Below, piece by piece: positions 1-7,070 of a stretch of DNA of 14,008 bases. Within the stretch, counting starts at the first letter, position 1. Each line of letters opens with the position of its first letter. The stretch comes from Nocardia sp. Its GTDB lineage: Bacteria > Actinomycetota > Actinomycetes > Mycobacteriales > Mycobacteriaceae. The notes under the pieces are model-generated. The model was not told the origin of the DNA. It did not search any database and was given only the letters and a program-made list of their open reading frames with translations. The position numbers and the translations under genes were made by a program. The stretch spans positions 1 to 14,008 of the forward strand of contig JAFMQT010000067.1 of assembly GCA_017354515.1 (NCBI GenBank). The letters run 5' to 3'.

Positions 1-962
1 TGGAATCGCCAGGCGTCGGCCACGATGTCGGTGATCTTCGGCTGGGCCGGTGTCCAGCCGAGTTCTTGTTCCGCGTGCGCCGAGGACGTGTACAGGGCGG
101 CCGGGTCCCCGGGACGGCGTAGCGCGATTTCGATGTCCAGGGCCCGGCCGGTGACCTCGCGGACGGCGTCGAGGACCTGCTTATTGCTGTAGCCGATACC
201 GTTGCCCAAGTTGTAGATCCGGTGCTTGCCGGGCTCTATCGCGTCCAACGCGAGGAGGTGGGCCCGCGCGAGATCGGTCAGTGCGATGTAGTCGCGGATG
301 CAGGTGCCATCCGGTGTGGGATAGTCGGCGCCGAACAGCTTGAACGTGCCGCCGGTGGCGGCGGCGTCCAACGCCAGGGGTATCAGATGCGTTTCGGGAG
401 TGTGGCGTTCCCCGATCATCGTCCCGTCGGGGTTGGTGTGGGCGCCGGCGACGTTGAAATAGCGCAGTGACACCGCACCGAGCGAGCCGGCGCGCGTGTA
501 GGAGCCGATGGCTTGGTCGACGGCCAGTTTCGTTGCGCCGTAGGTGTTTACCGGGCTCGTCGGCGAGTTCTCGGTCAGCGGCAATTCGACCGGGTCGCCA
601 TAGACAGCGGCAGTCGAGGAGAACACCAACCGTCCCACACCCGCGCCGTGTATCGCGTCGAGCAGAGCGAGGGAGGCGCGAGTGTTGTTGTCCCAGTGCC
701 ATCCGCATCCGGGATGCCGCATCGATTCCCCGGCCGCGATCAGACCCGCGAAGTGCAGCACCGCATCGTATCCGGCGTCGGGGGTGAGGATTTGGATGAT
801 GTCGTGGACGCGGCAGCGGACGAATTCGGCGGCGGCGGGCACCTGCCGGTCGTCGTTGCGGGACAAGTCGTCCACGATGGTGACCTGGTGGCCGTGGTCC
901 AGGAGCATGTGGGCGACGGTGGCGCCGATATAGCCTGCGCCGCCGGTGACCAGAACCTTCAC
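1..962 (-). CDS. galE: UDP-glucose 4-epimerase (GalE), 3' end outside window
   Basis: NAD-dependent short-chain dehydrogenase/reductase-fold epimerase that interconverts UDP-glucose and UDP-galactose (or related UDP-sugars) in the cytoplasm. Visible motifs are the N-terminal Rossmann signature VTGGAGYIG (residues 5-13), the SST segment (113-115) before AAVYG, and the catalytic pair Y139/K143 in YGATK. The start is GTG at 962-960: the codon immediately before it in frame is TAA, so no longer start is possible. About 320 codons are visible, close to the full length of GalE proteins, so only the last few residues are missing. It abuts the stop of the upstream reading frame directly and is probably translated by coupling as the last visible gene of the leftward operon. 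Family assignment is firm. The sugar is not certain, and in this cluster it could serve a specialised sugar-nucleotide step rather than general galactose metabolism. Confidence 0.93.
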   Translation of the reverse strand, partial: MKVLVTGGAGYIGATVAHMLLDHGHQVTIVDDLSRNDDRQVPAAAEFVRCRVHDIIQILTPDAGYDAVLHFAGLIAAGESMRHPGCGWHWDNNTRASLALLDAIHGAGVGRLVFSSTAAVYGDPVELPLTENSPTSPVNTYGATKLAVDQAIGSYTRAGSLGAVSLRYFNVAGAHTNPDGTMIGERHTPETHLIPLALDAAATGGTFKLFGADYPTPDGTCIRDYIALTDLARAHLLALDAIEPGKHRIYNLGNGIGYSNKQVLDAVREVTGRALDIEIALRRPGDPAALYTSSAHAEQELGWTPAQPKITDIVADAWRF

Positions 963-1175
963 TTAGACCTGCACTTTCATGGCGAGGAGATGGTCGTGGA
1001 TGGTGGTGCGGTGTTCTTGGAAGTACTGCCGCGGGCCCGGCGGCGGGGTCGTTCCGGTCCAGCCGGTGATCCGAGCCCAGGCACTCGGAACCACCGTAGC
1101 GACATCGGTACGATCCTCGGTCGCGACCCACGTGTGCGCGAGCACCCGGCCGAGTCGTTGCGCGATCTGTTGGTA
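963..1175 (-). other. 70-codon coding-looking extension behind the nucleotidyltransferase stop
   Basis: After the nucleotidyltransferase stop (TAA, 1178-1176) the same reading frame stays open for 70 codons to a second TAA at 965-963, which touches the GTG start of galE. Most third positions in this stretch are G or C, as expected for real coding sequence in this genome, and the predicted peptide (ending in HDHLLAMKVQV) looks protein-like. An internal GTG near 1148 and ATG near 977 exist, but none has a convincing ribosome binding site. Either the nucleotidyltransferase was originally about 343 residues long and has acquired a premature stop, or this is a separate tiny gene. I favour the first reading, weakly. 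No domain is recognised. Confidence 0.45.
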
Positions 1176-1994
1176 TTAGGCGACGATATGGCCGCTCGGG
1201 GTCTGCGAATAGGCGCTGAAGGCCACCGCGTCGGGGCGCGCGCGGCCGAATCGGGTATCGAACCGGCGGAACGCATCCTCGAGGTAGGACCAGAAACGGC
1301 CCGGGTCTGCGGGCCTGCCGAGCGGGTTTGTCCGCCAGGTCAGCTCCGAGCGCATCCGCTGGGCCACCTGTGGGGCCATCAGGGCTAGATCGTGATGCCG
1401 GTAGGCTCCATCGAGCATGGCAGTGGCGCGCAGCACCTTCATGCACAACCGGTTCACGGTGAGGTGGAATTCGACGGTCGCGTCGCCGTTGAACCAGCTC
1501 TCGGACAGGCCGGACCAGAACCAGCACATCACGTAGTACAGCAGAATCTCGTAAGCATCGCGTTCGTCCAACTGCACGCGCGTATGGGGTGGAACACCAT
1601 GGCGGGTCAGCGGTACACCGATGTTCTTGAAATCGTGGCCGAGAGAGGTCGCCACAACGCGGTAGTCCCGTACCGACATCGACATCAATTCCACTGCGGG
1701 AAACAAGGTCTCAGCGAAACCCAGCACTTCTCGTAGCACAGTCGCCGACCGCTGCCCCCGGTGCACATACAGCAGGTCGATGTCGCTGAGCAGCGTCGGC
1801 TCACCGGTGCCCATGCGGGCGAAGCTCGGTTCGCCGCGAGCCAGCGACCCGCCGACGATGAGCCAGTCGCGGGCGGGCACCACAGCGCCCAGCTTGCGCA
1901 GTGAGTCCGCGACCTCGCGGGCGGCAAAGGTAAGCGCAGGGTCGGGACCTGGCAGGTTTGCGATGATTCGCCGTGCCAGAGTTGTTGTGTCCAT
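1176..1994 (-). CDS. nucleotidyltransferase domain protein, possibly C-terminally truncated
   Basis: Predicted 272-residue protein of the polymerase-beta-like nucleotidyltransferase superfamily, which moves an NMP from an NTP to a small molecule, RNA or protein. The evidence is the GGS motif (residues 48-50, within IVGGSLARGE) followed by the metal-binding DID pair (71-73), with a possible third acidic residue in the VELMSM strand near residue 102. The remainder is mainly helical. The start is ATG 1994-1992, three bases after the stop of the ThiC-like frame, so the two are probably co-translated; the ribosome binding site is weak. The substrate is unknown. Its position between a ThiC-like enzyme and an epimerase suggests activation of a small molecule or sugar phosphate, which is inference. 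The frame continues as good coding sequence for 70 codons past the TAA, so the protein may be shortened compared with its relatives. Confidence 0.8.
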   Translation of the reverse strand: MDTTTLARRIIANLPGPDPALTFAAREVADSLRKLGAVVPARDWLIVGGSLARGEPSFARMGTGEPTLLSDIDLLYVHRGQRSATVLREVLGFAETLFPAVELMSMSVRDYRVVATSLGHDFKNIGVPLTRHGVPPHTRVQLDERDAYEILLYYVMCWFWSGLSESWFNGDATVEFHLTVNRLCMKVLRATAMLDGAYRHHDLALMAPQVAQRMRSELTWRTNPLGRPADPGRFWSYLEDAFRRFDTRFGRARPDAVAFSAYSQTPSGHIVA

Positions 1995-1997
1995 CAG

Positions 1998-3258
1998 CTA
2001 TCGCCCGATCTTCGCGGTCACCACATGTGGGCAGTAGATGCCGCAGATCGTGCACGGCTTGCCGTCGGTGAGCAGATCCTGTTGCAGGAAAACTTGATTG
2101 GCCAGGTCCGGATACATTGCGTGTTCCGCCTGGGTCGTCCAGGCGTTCGAGCGCCGGGCCCGGCTCATTGCTTCTTGGCGGGCGATCTCGGCAGCATTTC
2201 CGCGCCCCAGTTCGAGGGCGGTGATCGCGACGCGGGCGTTGCGGACCGCGTCTGCGGTATCCCCAGCGGTAGGCATGGCGTAGTGCTCGGCCTGAGTAAT
2301 AGAGGCGAACATGTCGCCTCCGCAGGCGCCAGCAAGCAGCGGCGATACCGATGGTGTTGACGACCGAGTCCAACGACACCGCGTTGTCGATGACCATCGG
2401 ACCGGCCAGCCACAACGGCGCATCACCGAGCGCTTCCTTGTAGGCGGGGATCAGCTCGCCGATGCGGTGCAACGGTATATGACCGCCGGATTCACACAGC
2501 ACCTGCACCCCGCCGGCCAGGATTTGCTTGCGAACCTCTGCCAGCAGCCCGATCTCCGCCCACTTCATCTCGTCCCCGGCATCGGCTGTGGCCCCAGGCC
2601 TGAAGATGTCGCCCAGATCCACCACCACTTCCAACCTGCGGCAGATGTCGATAATGCCATCGAGGTATTCCAGCAGTGGATTGTCGCACCGGTGAATACG
2701 CATGTAGCGGTCGATCAGACCACCACCCCGCGAGGTGGTCGGCATTATCCGGTTCGAACATCTCATCATCTCCGCCAACACTGGGTTCATCCCGAAGTGG
2801 GCGAGTACGAAATCGACTCCACCGGCCAGGCCCTGTTCGAAGCGTTCGAGGAACTCGTTGCGGGACAGCTTCTTTCGTGGGTCTGTGAACAGGTCGTAGG
2901 TGACGCATGCCCCGAGCGGTACGCCCATGACCTCCTTGAGGTCGCGGCGCAACGCGAGCGCTTCGGGATTCGTGGTCAGGTCCATCACAGCGTCCGGCCG
3001 GGCCGCCAGGATCACGCTCATCGTCTGCACGATCTTGTCGCGGTCAGTGTCTTTCGGTCCCAACCCGATCAGGGCGCTGATCTTGCGACGGGTGCCGGCG
3101 CCGACCAGCAGCGGAGCGTAGCCGTCCTGTGTGCGGCTGGCGGCACTGCGCAGGAACACCAACTGCCCCGTCGTAACGGCGATGGCAGCGTCCTCCGGAT
3201 CGAGTCCTTCAACGACACAGCTCTCTATGAACTGGGGGTCGGTAGTCAACGCGCTCAT
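1998..3258 (-). pseudogene. ThiC-family radical SAM protein, divergent, with a +1 frameshift
   Basis: ThiC converts aminoimidazole ribotide (AIR) to the thiamine pyrimidine HMP-P using a C-terminal [4Fe-4S] cluster and SAM. Family features visible here are VMDLT (91-95), the AH at 153-154, SRGG (176-179), ADAGDE (225-230), CESGGH (255-260), and a C-terminal cysteine triad at C402/C405/C409. The start is ATG 3258-3256, overlapping the upstream stop as ATGA and preceded by GGAAGG. The frame breaks near residue 308 (2331-2337). Removing one of the two A's at 2334-2335 joins both parts into a 419-residue protein reading IAAAAGACGGDM. This is the short ThiC length, without the long N-terminal region of bacterial ThiC. 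Differences from canonical ThiC, from memory, are CX2CX3C instead of CX2CX4C, LDS where YDH (a metal-ligand His) is usual, and SAL where NAN is usual. It is probably a paralogue with another product. The break may be real decay, a sequencing error or, less likely, programmed frameshifting. Confidence 0.8.
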
Positions 3259-3842
3259 TCGATCGTTCCTTCCAATGCTGTTCCTCCGCAGTGGCATGCA
3301 CTGATGACCCGGGGCGGCGATGTCAGGCTGGCCGCGGCAGGGAGGCGGCACAGGCCTCGAGCGAGTTCATCGATCAAGTCGGTGTAGCTGTCGCACAGTG
3401 CGCTCACATGCGCCCGCACGTTGTCGATCTCTTTGTCGCTCAGCATGATCGGAACCGCGTCGCCGAGGAGCGCACACCAACTCGCGAGCCGGTCGACCAC
3501 CGCTCCGACCGTCTCGGCACGGAGTCGCGCGAACAGAGAGGGCGCCGGCGCGGCAGCCGAGACGAGCACGTCGATCACCGCAATTGCCGACCGGCGCCGC
3601 TGATCGACATCGATGATGCCGAAGCCGACCAGGCGCTCGCGGTGGAGTTCACCCAGTTCGCCGGCAATTTCGACGATGACGTCGGCGACCCCGGCGCCGG
3701 TTCCAATGAGCGGCAATCCGCGACATGCGTGTTCGAGGCGGGTCGCGCCGGGCAGACCCGTCGCATCGGTGTCGATTCGGCCCTCAGATTGGTCGCCGAC
3801 GGCTATGGTCCCCATAACAAGGCACCGTACGAGCTCTAACAT
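3255..3842 (-). CDS. unrecognised 195-aa protein, first gene of the ThiC-like operon
   Basis: I do not recognise this family. The protein is 195 residues if it starts at ATG 3842-3840, or 186 residues from the internal ATG 3815-3813. It has no signal peptide and no clear membrane segment. The middle is rich in Ala/Val/Ile, and residues around 110-170 are predicted mainly helical (a long run containing VGAVVDRLASW and YTDLIDELARGL). The C-terminus carries a small CHCGG cysteine/histidine motif that could bind metal. It ends in TGA overlapping the ThiC-like start by four bases (ATGA), so it is translationally coupled to that gene and likely works with it. The 3842 start is preferred because a TATCCC sequence sits seven bases upstream, the spacing of a leaderless actinobacterial promoter. 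Function is unknown. Confidence 0.65.
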   Translation of the reverse strand: MLELVRCLVMGTIAVGDQSEGRIDTDATGLPGATRLEHACRGLPLIGTGAGVADVIVEIAGELGELHRERLVGFGIIDVDQRRRSAIAVIDVLVSAAAPAPSLFARLRAETVGAVVDRLASWCALLGDAVPIMLSDKEIDNVRAHVSALCDSYTDLIDELARGLCRLPAAASLTSPPRVISACHCGGTALEGTIE

Positions 3843-3844
3843 CC

Positions 3845-3870
3845 AAAAAGGGATAAAAAAATATCCTTTT
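3845..3870. promoter_or_regulatory. AT-rich inverted repeat, probable operator between divergent genes
   Basis: This is an imperfect palindrome in the gap between the leftward operon and the XRE regulator. The left arm AAAAAGGGATA (3845-3855) and right arm TATCCTTTT (3862-3870) pair over nine bases with one bulged G at 3850, around six A's. Nearly every base outside the G/C core is A or T, in strong contrast to the GC-rich surroundings. It overlaps where the -35 regions of both divergent promoters should lie, so it is a natural binding site for the adjacent XRE regulator. That role is inferred from position and symmetry only. Confidence 0.6.
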
Positions 3871-3877
3871 CGGCGTG

Positions 3878-3890
3878 TACTGTGATTGTT
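3878..3890 (+). promoter_or_regulatory. probable leaderless promoter of the XRE regulator
   Basis: TACTGT at 3878-3883 matches the actinobacterial -10 pattern TANNNT and lies seven bases before ATG 3891, so transcription would start at or next to the start codon. No ribosome binding site is visible upstream of either the GTG at 3882 or the ATG at 3891, which fits a leaderless message and favours the ATG. No good -35 is seen; that region lies in the inverted repeat. Confidence 0.5.
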
Positions 3891-5117
3891 ATGAATCCCG
3901 ACGAGTTGGTGCAGGGCATCGGCGCGAATATCCGCGCTTACCGCAAATCTGCCGGGCTCACTCAAGAAGCCCTCGCCGCAGCGGTCGGCAAATCCTTACC
4001 GTGGCTCAAGCAGATCGAGCAAGGCCGAACCAGCACCGATCGGCTAACCGACCTGATCAACATAGCCTCGGTCGTGGGAGTCGAACTGCCCGACCTGCTC
4101 GGCCGCCCGGTCGACACCCTCGCCCCCGGATACGCTCCTCGCCACGACATCGTCGACGCCGTCCGTGACGCCGTGCTACGCACAGCGGTGCCGATCAACG
4201 CTCCCGGCCACGATGTTCCCGATCTTGACGCGCTCTCGGAGCGGGTGTCCGGTGCCTGGACAATCTGGCACAACTCACCGACCGCGCACCGGGTACTCGG
4301 TGGTCTGCTGCCCGAGCTGATCATCGACGCCAACGCCGCGTACGTCGTCAACGATGACCGACGGTCCGCCGCCGCGACCCTAGCTGGTACCTGGCACATC
4401 ACCCGGCAATGGCTGCATCACATTCCCGATGGCGACCTGGCTTGGGTTGTCGGCGAACGAGCGATGAACACCGCCCGCGAAGCCGACGATCCGCATTTGA
4501 TCGCACTCGGCGCCTGGGCACTCTCGGCAAGCTACCGTCGCGCCGGACAACAGGAAGAGGCAACTCGGTTGTGCCTCAACGCCGCCGACGAGGTCAAAAG
4601 GCGCATCGACGCCTCCTCAGAAGAACGGCTCGACCTGTTGGCGGACTACGGGATGCTCCACCTGGCCGCGAGCGTGTCCGCCGCACAGTCCAACGACGAC
4701 GGCCGAGCATGGGCGCTGCATAACGTCGCCGACGAAACAGCGCACGCACTGGGTGCACACATCGACCCCTGGACGATCTTCGGTCGCGGCAACGTCGACA
4801 TCCACGGGCTCGCACTGCAGGCAGAGCTCGGCCGTGCCGACGCGGTCGTCGAATATTCCCGGCGCCTCAACCTGAATAGCGTACCGAGCGTCGAAAGGCG
4901 CTCCCGCGCAATGATCGACACCGCGCGTGGCCTGGTCCGCCGTCGTGAAGACGAGGGCGCGATCTTGGTGCTGCTGGACGCCGAAAATGCCAGCGCCGAC
5001 GAAGTTCACCACTCCATCGTGGTCGGAGAGCTGTTGCGAGAACTGATCAACCGAGACAACGCCCGCGCCCGCGCCCACGTGCAGGGGCTCGCCAAACGAT
5101 GCGGCATCATCCGGTGA
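3891..5117 (+). CDS. XRE-family regulator with long helical (TPR-like) C-terminal region
   Basis: DNA-binding regulator of 408 residues. An N-terminal Cro/C1-type helix-turn-helix covers residues 5-65 and contains RAYRKSAGLTQEALAAAVG and the recognition segment LPWLKQIEQGR. Residues from about 100 to the end are predicted as stacked helices resembling tetratricopeptide repeats, for example the segment with ALGAWALSASYRRAGQQEEA, which in such regulators senses a ligand or peptide or forms dimers. The ATG at 3891 is chosen over GTG 3882 because a -10-like TACTGT lies exactly seven bases before it. It is divergent from the ThiC-like operon across an inverted repeat, so it probably controls that operon and itself. 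Its end overlaps the following NAD(P)HX repair gene, so the two form one transcription unit. The effector is unknown. Confidence 0.85.
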   Translation: MNPDELVQGIGANIRAYRKSAGLTQEALAAAVGKSLPWLKQIEQGRTSTDRLTDLINIASVVGVELPDLLGRPVDTLAPGYAPRHDIVDAVRDAVLRTAVPINAPGHDVPDLDALSERVSGAWTIWHNSPTAHRVLGGLLPELIIDANAAYVVNDDRRSAAATLAGTWHITRQWLHHIPDGDLAWVVGERAMNTAREADDPHLIALGAWALSASYRRAGQQEEATRLCLNAADEVKRRIDASSEERLDLLADYGMLHLAASVSAAQSNDDGRAWALHNVADETAHALGAHIDPWTIFGRGNVDIHGLALQAELGRADAVVEYSRRLNLNSVPSVERRSRAMIDTARGLVRRREDEGAILVLLDAENASADEVHHSIVVGELLRELINRDNARARAHVQGLAKRCGIIR

Positions 5118-6670
5118 TCAACGCCTATCCAGCAGCCGAGGTACTGGCCACCGTCGCCGCCGAGCTCGAACAGCACGGACCGCCTGATCGGCTCCTGCGC
5201 CGGGCCGCCACCGGGATCGCCATTACCACGGCCGCCGAACTGCGCCGCCGCTACGGCCGAGTCAATGGACGCCACGTCACCCTGCTGGTCGGCACCGGAA
5301 ACAACGGTGCCGACGCACTTCTCGCCGGAATCGCACTGCGCCGCCGTGGGGTTGCAGTCGACGCGGTGCTAGTCGGCGATACCGCCTACCAGCCTGGCCT
5401 GCACCGACTCTCGGCCACTGGTGGCCGCATACATGACGTACATGTCGACATTGCCTCATGTGCCGCAGTCTTCGCGACCACCGATCTAATCATCGACGGG
5501 ATCGTCGGCGAAAACGGTCTGGCCGGCCTGACAGGTCGCGCTGAAGAGCTCGTCGCGGCACTGCCCCCGCAGTGCCCGGTCATCTCGATTGACCTACCCA
5601 GTGGAATCGACCCGGACACCGGTGAACTGCCGGGACCATATGTTCGAGCCACGATCACGATCAGCTGCGCCGCGCATAAACCCGGCGTGCTCTTGCCGCC
5701 CGCCGCGCACACTGCCGTCGGAGAGCTGGTCCTCGTTCCGGTAGGACTGCCTGAGATAACCGCGAGCCCCACGGCGCGCCGAATGGGTGACCGCGATATT
5801 GCGATGAACTGGCCGGTCCCGGACCGGGCGGCACACAAGTACCTGCGCGGCGTCCTCGGAATCATCGCCGGAAGCGACACCTACCCTGGCGCAGCAGTAC
5901 TGGCGTGTATGGGTGCGGTCGAAGCTGCTGCTGCCGGGATCATCAGATTCATCGGGCCACCCGGCGTCACCAATCATGTCCTTGCGCGCGTGCCCGAGTC
6001 GGTTCCTGGGATCGGGCAGGTACAAGCGTGGCTACTGGGATCCGGCGTCGCCGATGACCGAGTCCAGGAAGCCGCTATCGACCAGGCACTCGGCTCAGGC
6101 CTGCCGTGCGTCGTCGACGCCGGCGCACTCGATACCTGCGTCCGCCGCCGCCTCGCCGGCGATCGGGCGACCACAGCCAACCAGATTCTCCTCACCCCGC
6201 ACACCGGAGAACTGTCCCGGATGCTCACCGTCGTCGGGGCCGAAGCATCACGCGCCGAAGTCGAAGCTCGACCACTCCACCATGGGCGTGTGCTCGCCGC
6301 GGCGATCGATGCCACCGTTCTCGTCAAAGGCCCCACCACGATCATCGTGCCGCCCGCGGGACCGGTCGCCAGCCAAGCCGAAGCACCGCCATGGCTCGCA
6401 ACGGCAGGCGCGGGCGACGTGCTCGCCGGAATCGCCGGGGCACTTCTGGCGGGTGGGCTATCCGCACTCGAGGCCGGTGAAATCTCCGCACACATCCACG
6501 GCCGTGCGGCTGCCGCAGCGCACCGAGCCCGCTGCTGCGGTCCACTCACCGCTACCGCCGTCGCTGACCACGTCGCCAGCGTTACGGGAGCTGTCCTGAC
6601 CGACCGGCAGGCGAAACCTGTTGCGGCCGTGCGGGAACTCAAGGATTGCGACCGGTTGGGTGCGGGATAG
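5099..6670 (+). CDS. nnrD: bifunctional NAD(P)HX epimerase / ADP-dependent NAD(P)H-hydrate dehydratase
   Basis: Fusion of both halves of the NAD(P)H-hydrate repair system in 523 residues. The N-terminal YjeF_N epimerase domain (about 1-220) has VGTGNNGADAL (64-73) and IDLPSGIDPDTG (164-175). The C-terminal ribokinase-fold dehydratase (about 240-505) has HKYLRG (246-251), AGSDTYPGAA (257-266), LLTPHTGELSRML (364-376), VLVKGP (407-412) and the catalytic-Asp loop TAGAGDVLAG (435-444, D440). It restores S- and R-NAD(P)HX to NAD(P)H. ATG 5099 is used, with GGGG about 11 bases upstream. GTG 5114, overlapping the regulator's TGA as GTGA, is a strong alternative that would remove five residues. Being coupled to a local regulator is unusual for a housekeeping repair enzyme, so it may be a second copy dedicated to this cluster. 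Whether the genome has another copy cannot be seen here. Confidence 0.9.
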   Translation: MRHHPVINAYPAAEVLATVAAELEQHGPPDRLLRRAATGIAITTAAELRRRYGRVNGRHVTLLVGTGNNGADALLAGIALRRRGVAVDAVLVGDTAYQPGLHRLSATGGRIHDVHVDIASCAAVFATTDLIIDGIVGENGLAGLTGRAEELVAALPPQCPVISIDLPSGIDPDTGELPGPYVRATITISCAAHKPGVLLPPAAHTAVGELVLVPVGLPEITASPTARRMGDRDIAMNWPVPDRAAHKYLRGVLGIIAGSDTYPGAAVLACMGAVEAAAAGIIRFIGPPGVTNHVLARVPESVPGIGQVQAWLLGSGVADDRVQEAAIDQALGSGLPCVVDAGALDTCVRRRLAGDRATTANQILLTPHTGELSRMLTVVGAEASRAEVEARPLHHGRVLAAAIDATVLVKGPTTIIVPPAGPVASQAEAPPWLATAGAGDVLAGIAGALLAGGLSALEAGEISAHIHGRAAAAAHRARCCGPLTATAVADHVASVTGAVLTDRQAKPVAAVRELKDCDRLGAG

Positions 6671-6698
6671 CCGCCGCCGTGACGCCGAATCCGAAGTC

Positions 6699-7013
6699 TC
6701 AATGCAGTGACAGCGTGATCTCGTCGAACTCCGCCACCACACGCAACCGGCCGCCCATTGCCGCAATGTACGCCTCGAGAGTGCCCAGTTCTGTGTGAAC
6801 CATGTCGCCACGCTCGATGCGGGAAACGCGAGTCTGGGTAACTCCCATGATCTTCGCGATCTCTTCTTGGGTGCGGTCCTGGTGCTTACGAACCTGAGCA
6901 AGACGGAAGGCCCGCTGGGCATCCAGTTCCCGCTGCCGCGCTTGTTCCAACTTCGCGGGGCTCAGCTTGGCCCTACTGCGCACGTCCTTCCAACTTGCAG
7001 CCTTTGCAACCAT
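6699..7013 (-). CDS. small XRE/HigA-like helix-turn-helix protein, orphan antitoxin type
   Basis: A 104-residue protein (106 if begun at ATG 7019). Its middle is a helix-turn-helix, RTQEEIAKIMGVTQTRVSRI, and its tail ends in GGRLRVVAEFDE, a pattern I associate with HigA-type antitoxins of HigB/HigA pairs. The N-terminal 45 residues are charged and helical (KLEQARQRELDAQRAFRLAQ). ATG 7013 is preferred because GGA at 7022-7020 lies about seven bases upstream of it. In most such pairs the toxin gene sits directly upstream, but here that space holds a terminator and tRNA-like sequences, and the downstream neighbour is convergent with a 28-base gap. It therefore lacks a visible toxin partner and may act as a lone regulator or be a relic. 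Confidence 0.75.
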   Translation of the reverse strand: MVAKAASWKDVRSRAKLSPAKLEQARQRELDAQRAFRLAQVRKHQDRTQEEIAKIMGVTQTRVSRIERGDMVHTELGTLEAYIAAMGGRLRVVAEFDEITLSLH

Positions 7014-7036
7014 TTTCATTCCGTCGTGGATGCGCG

Positions 7037-7067
7037 AAGGGGCCGGGAGTACCCATCCCGGCCCCTT
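7037..7067 (-). terminator. strong GC-rich hairpin terminator behind the tRNA-like locus
   Basis: A perfect 12-base stem, AAGGGGCCGGGA (7037-7048) with TCCCGGCCCCTT (7056-7067), around a 7-base loop. It starts four bases past the 3' end of the Ile-type tRNA-like sequence, where tRNA transcripts usually end. There is no T tract on the minus strand, which is common for actinobacterial terminators. It also separates the tRNA-like locus from the antitoxin-like gene. Confidence 0.75.
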
Positions 7068-7070
7068 CTG

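Noticed and set aside
181..1388. Long open frames on both strands across galE and the nucleotidyltransferase (for example 181-1527 minus, 513-1388 plus)
   Set aside because: They are Arg/Pro-rich translations typical of off-frame GC-rich DNA, and they conflict with the well-supported GalE and nucleotidyltransferase frames.
1998..3258. Calling the gene thiC for thiamine synthesis
   Set aside because: The cluster spacing and several conserved residues differ, there is no other thiamine gene nearby, and no TPP-riboswitch-like sequence is seen upstream.
2311..3387. Long open frame (358 codons) on the plus strand opposite the ThiC-like gene
   Set aside because: It is a high-GC shadow of the minus-strand coding frame; its protein matches nothing I recognise, while the opposite strand has clear ThiC motifs.
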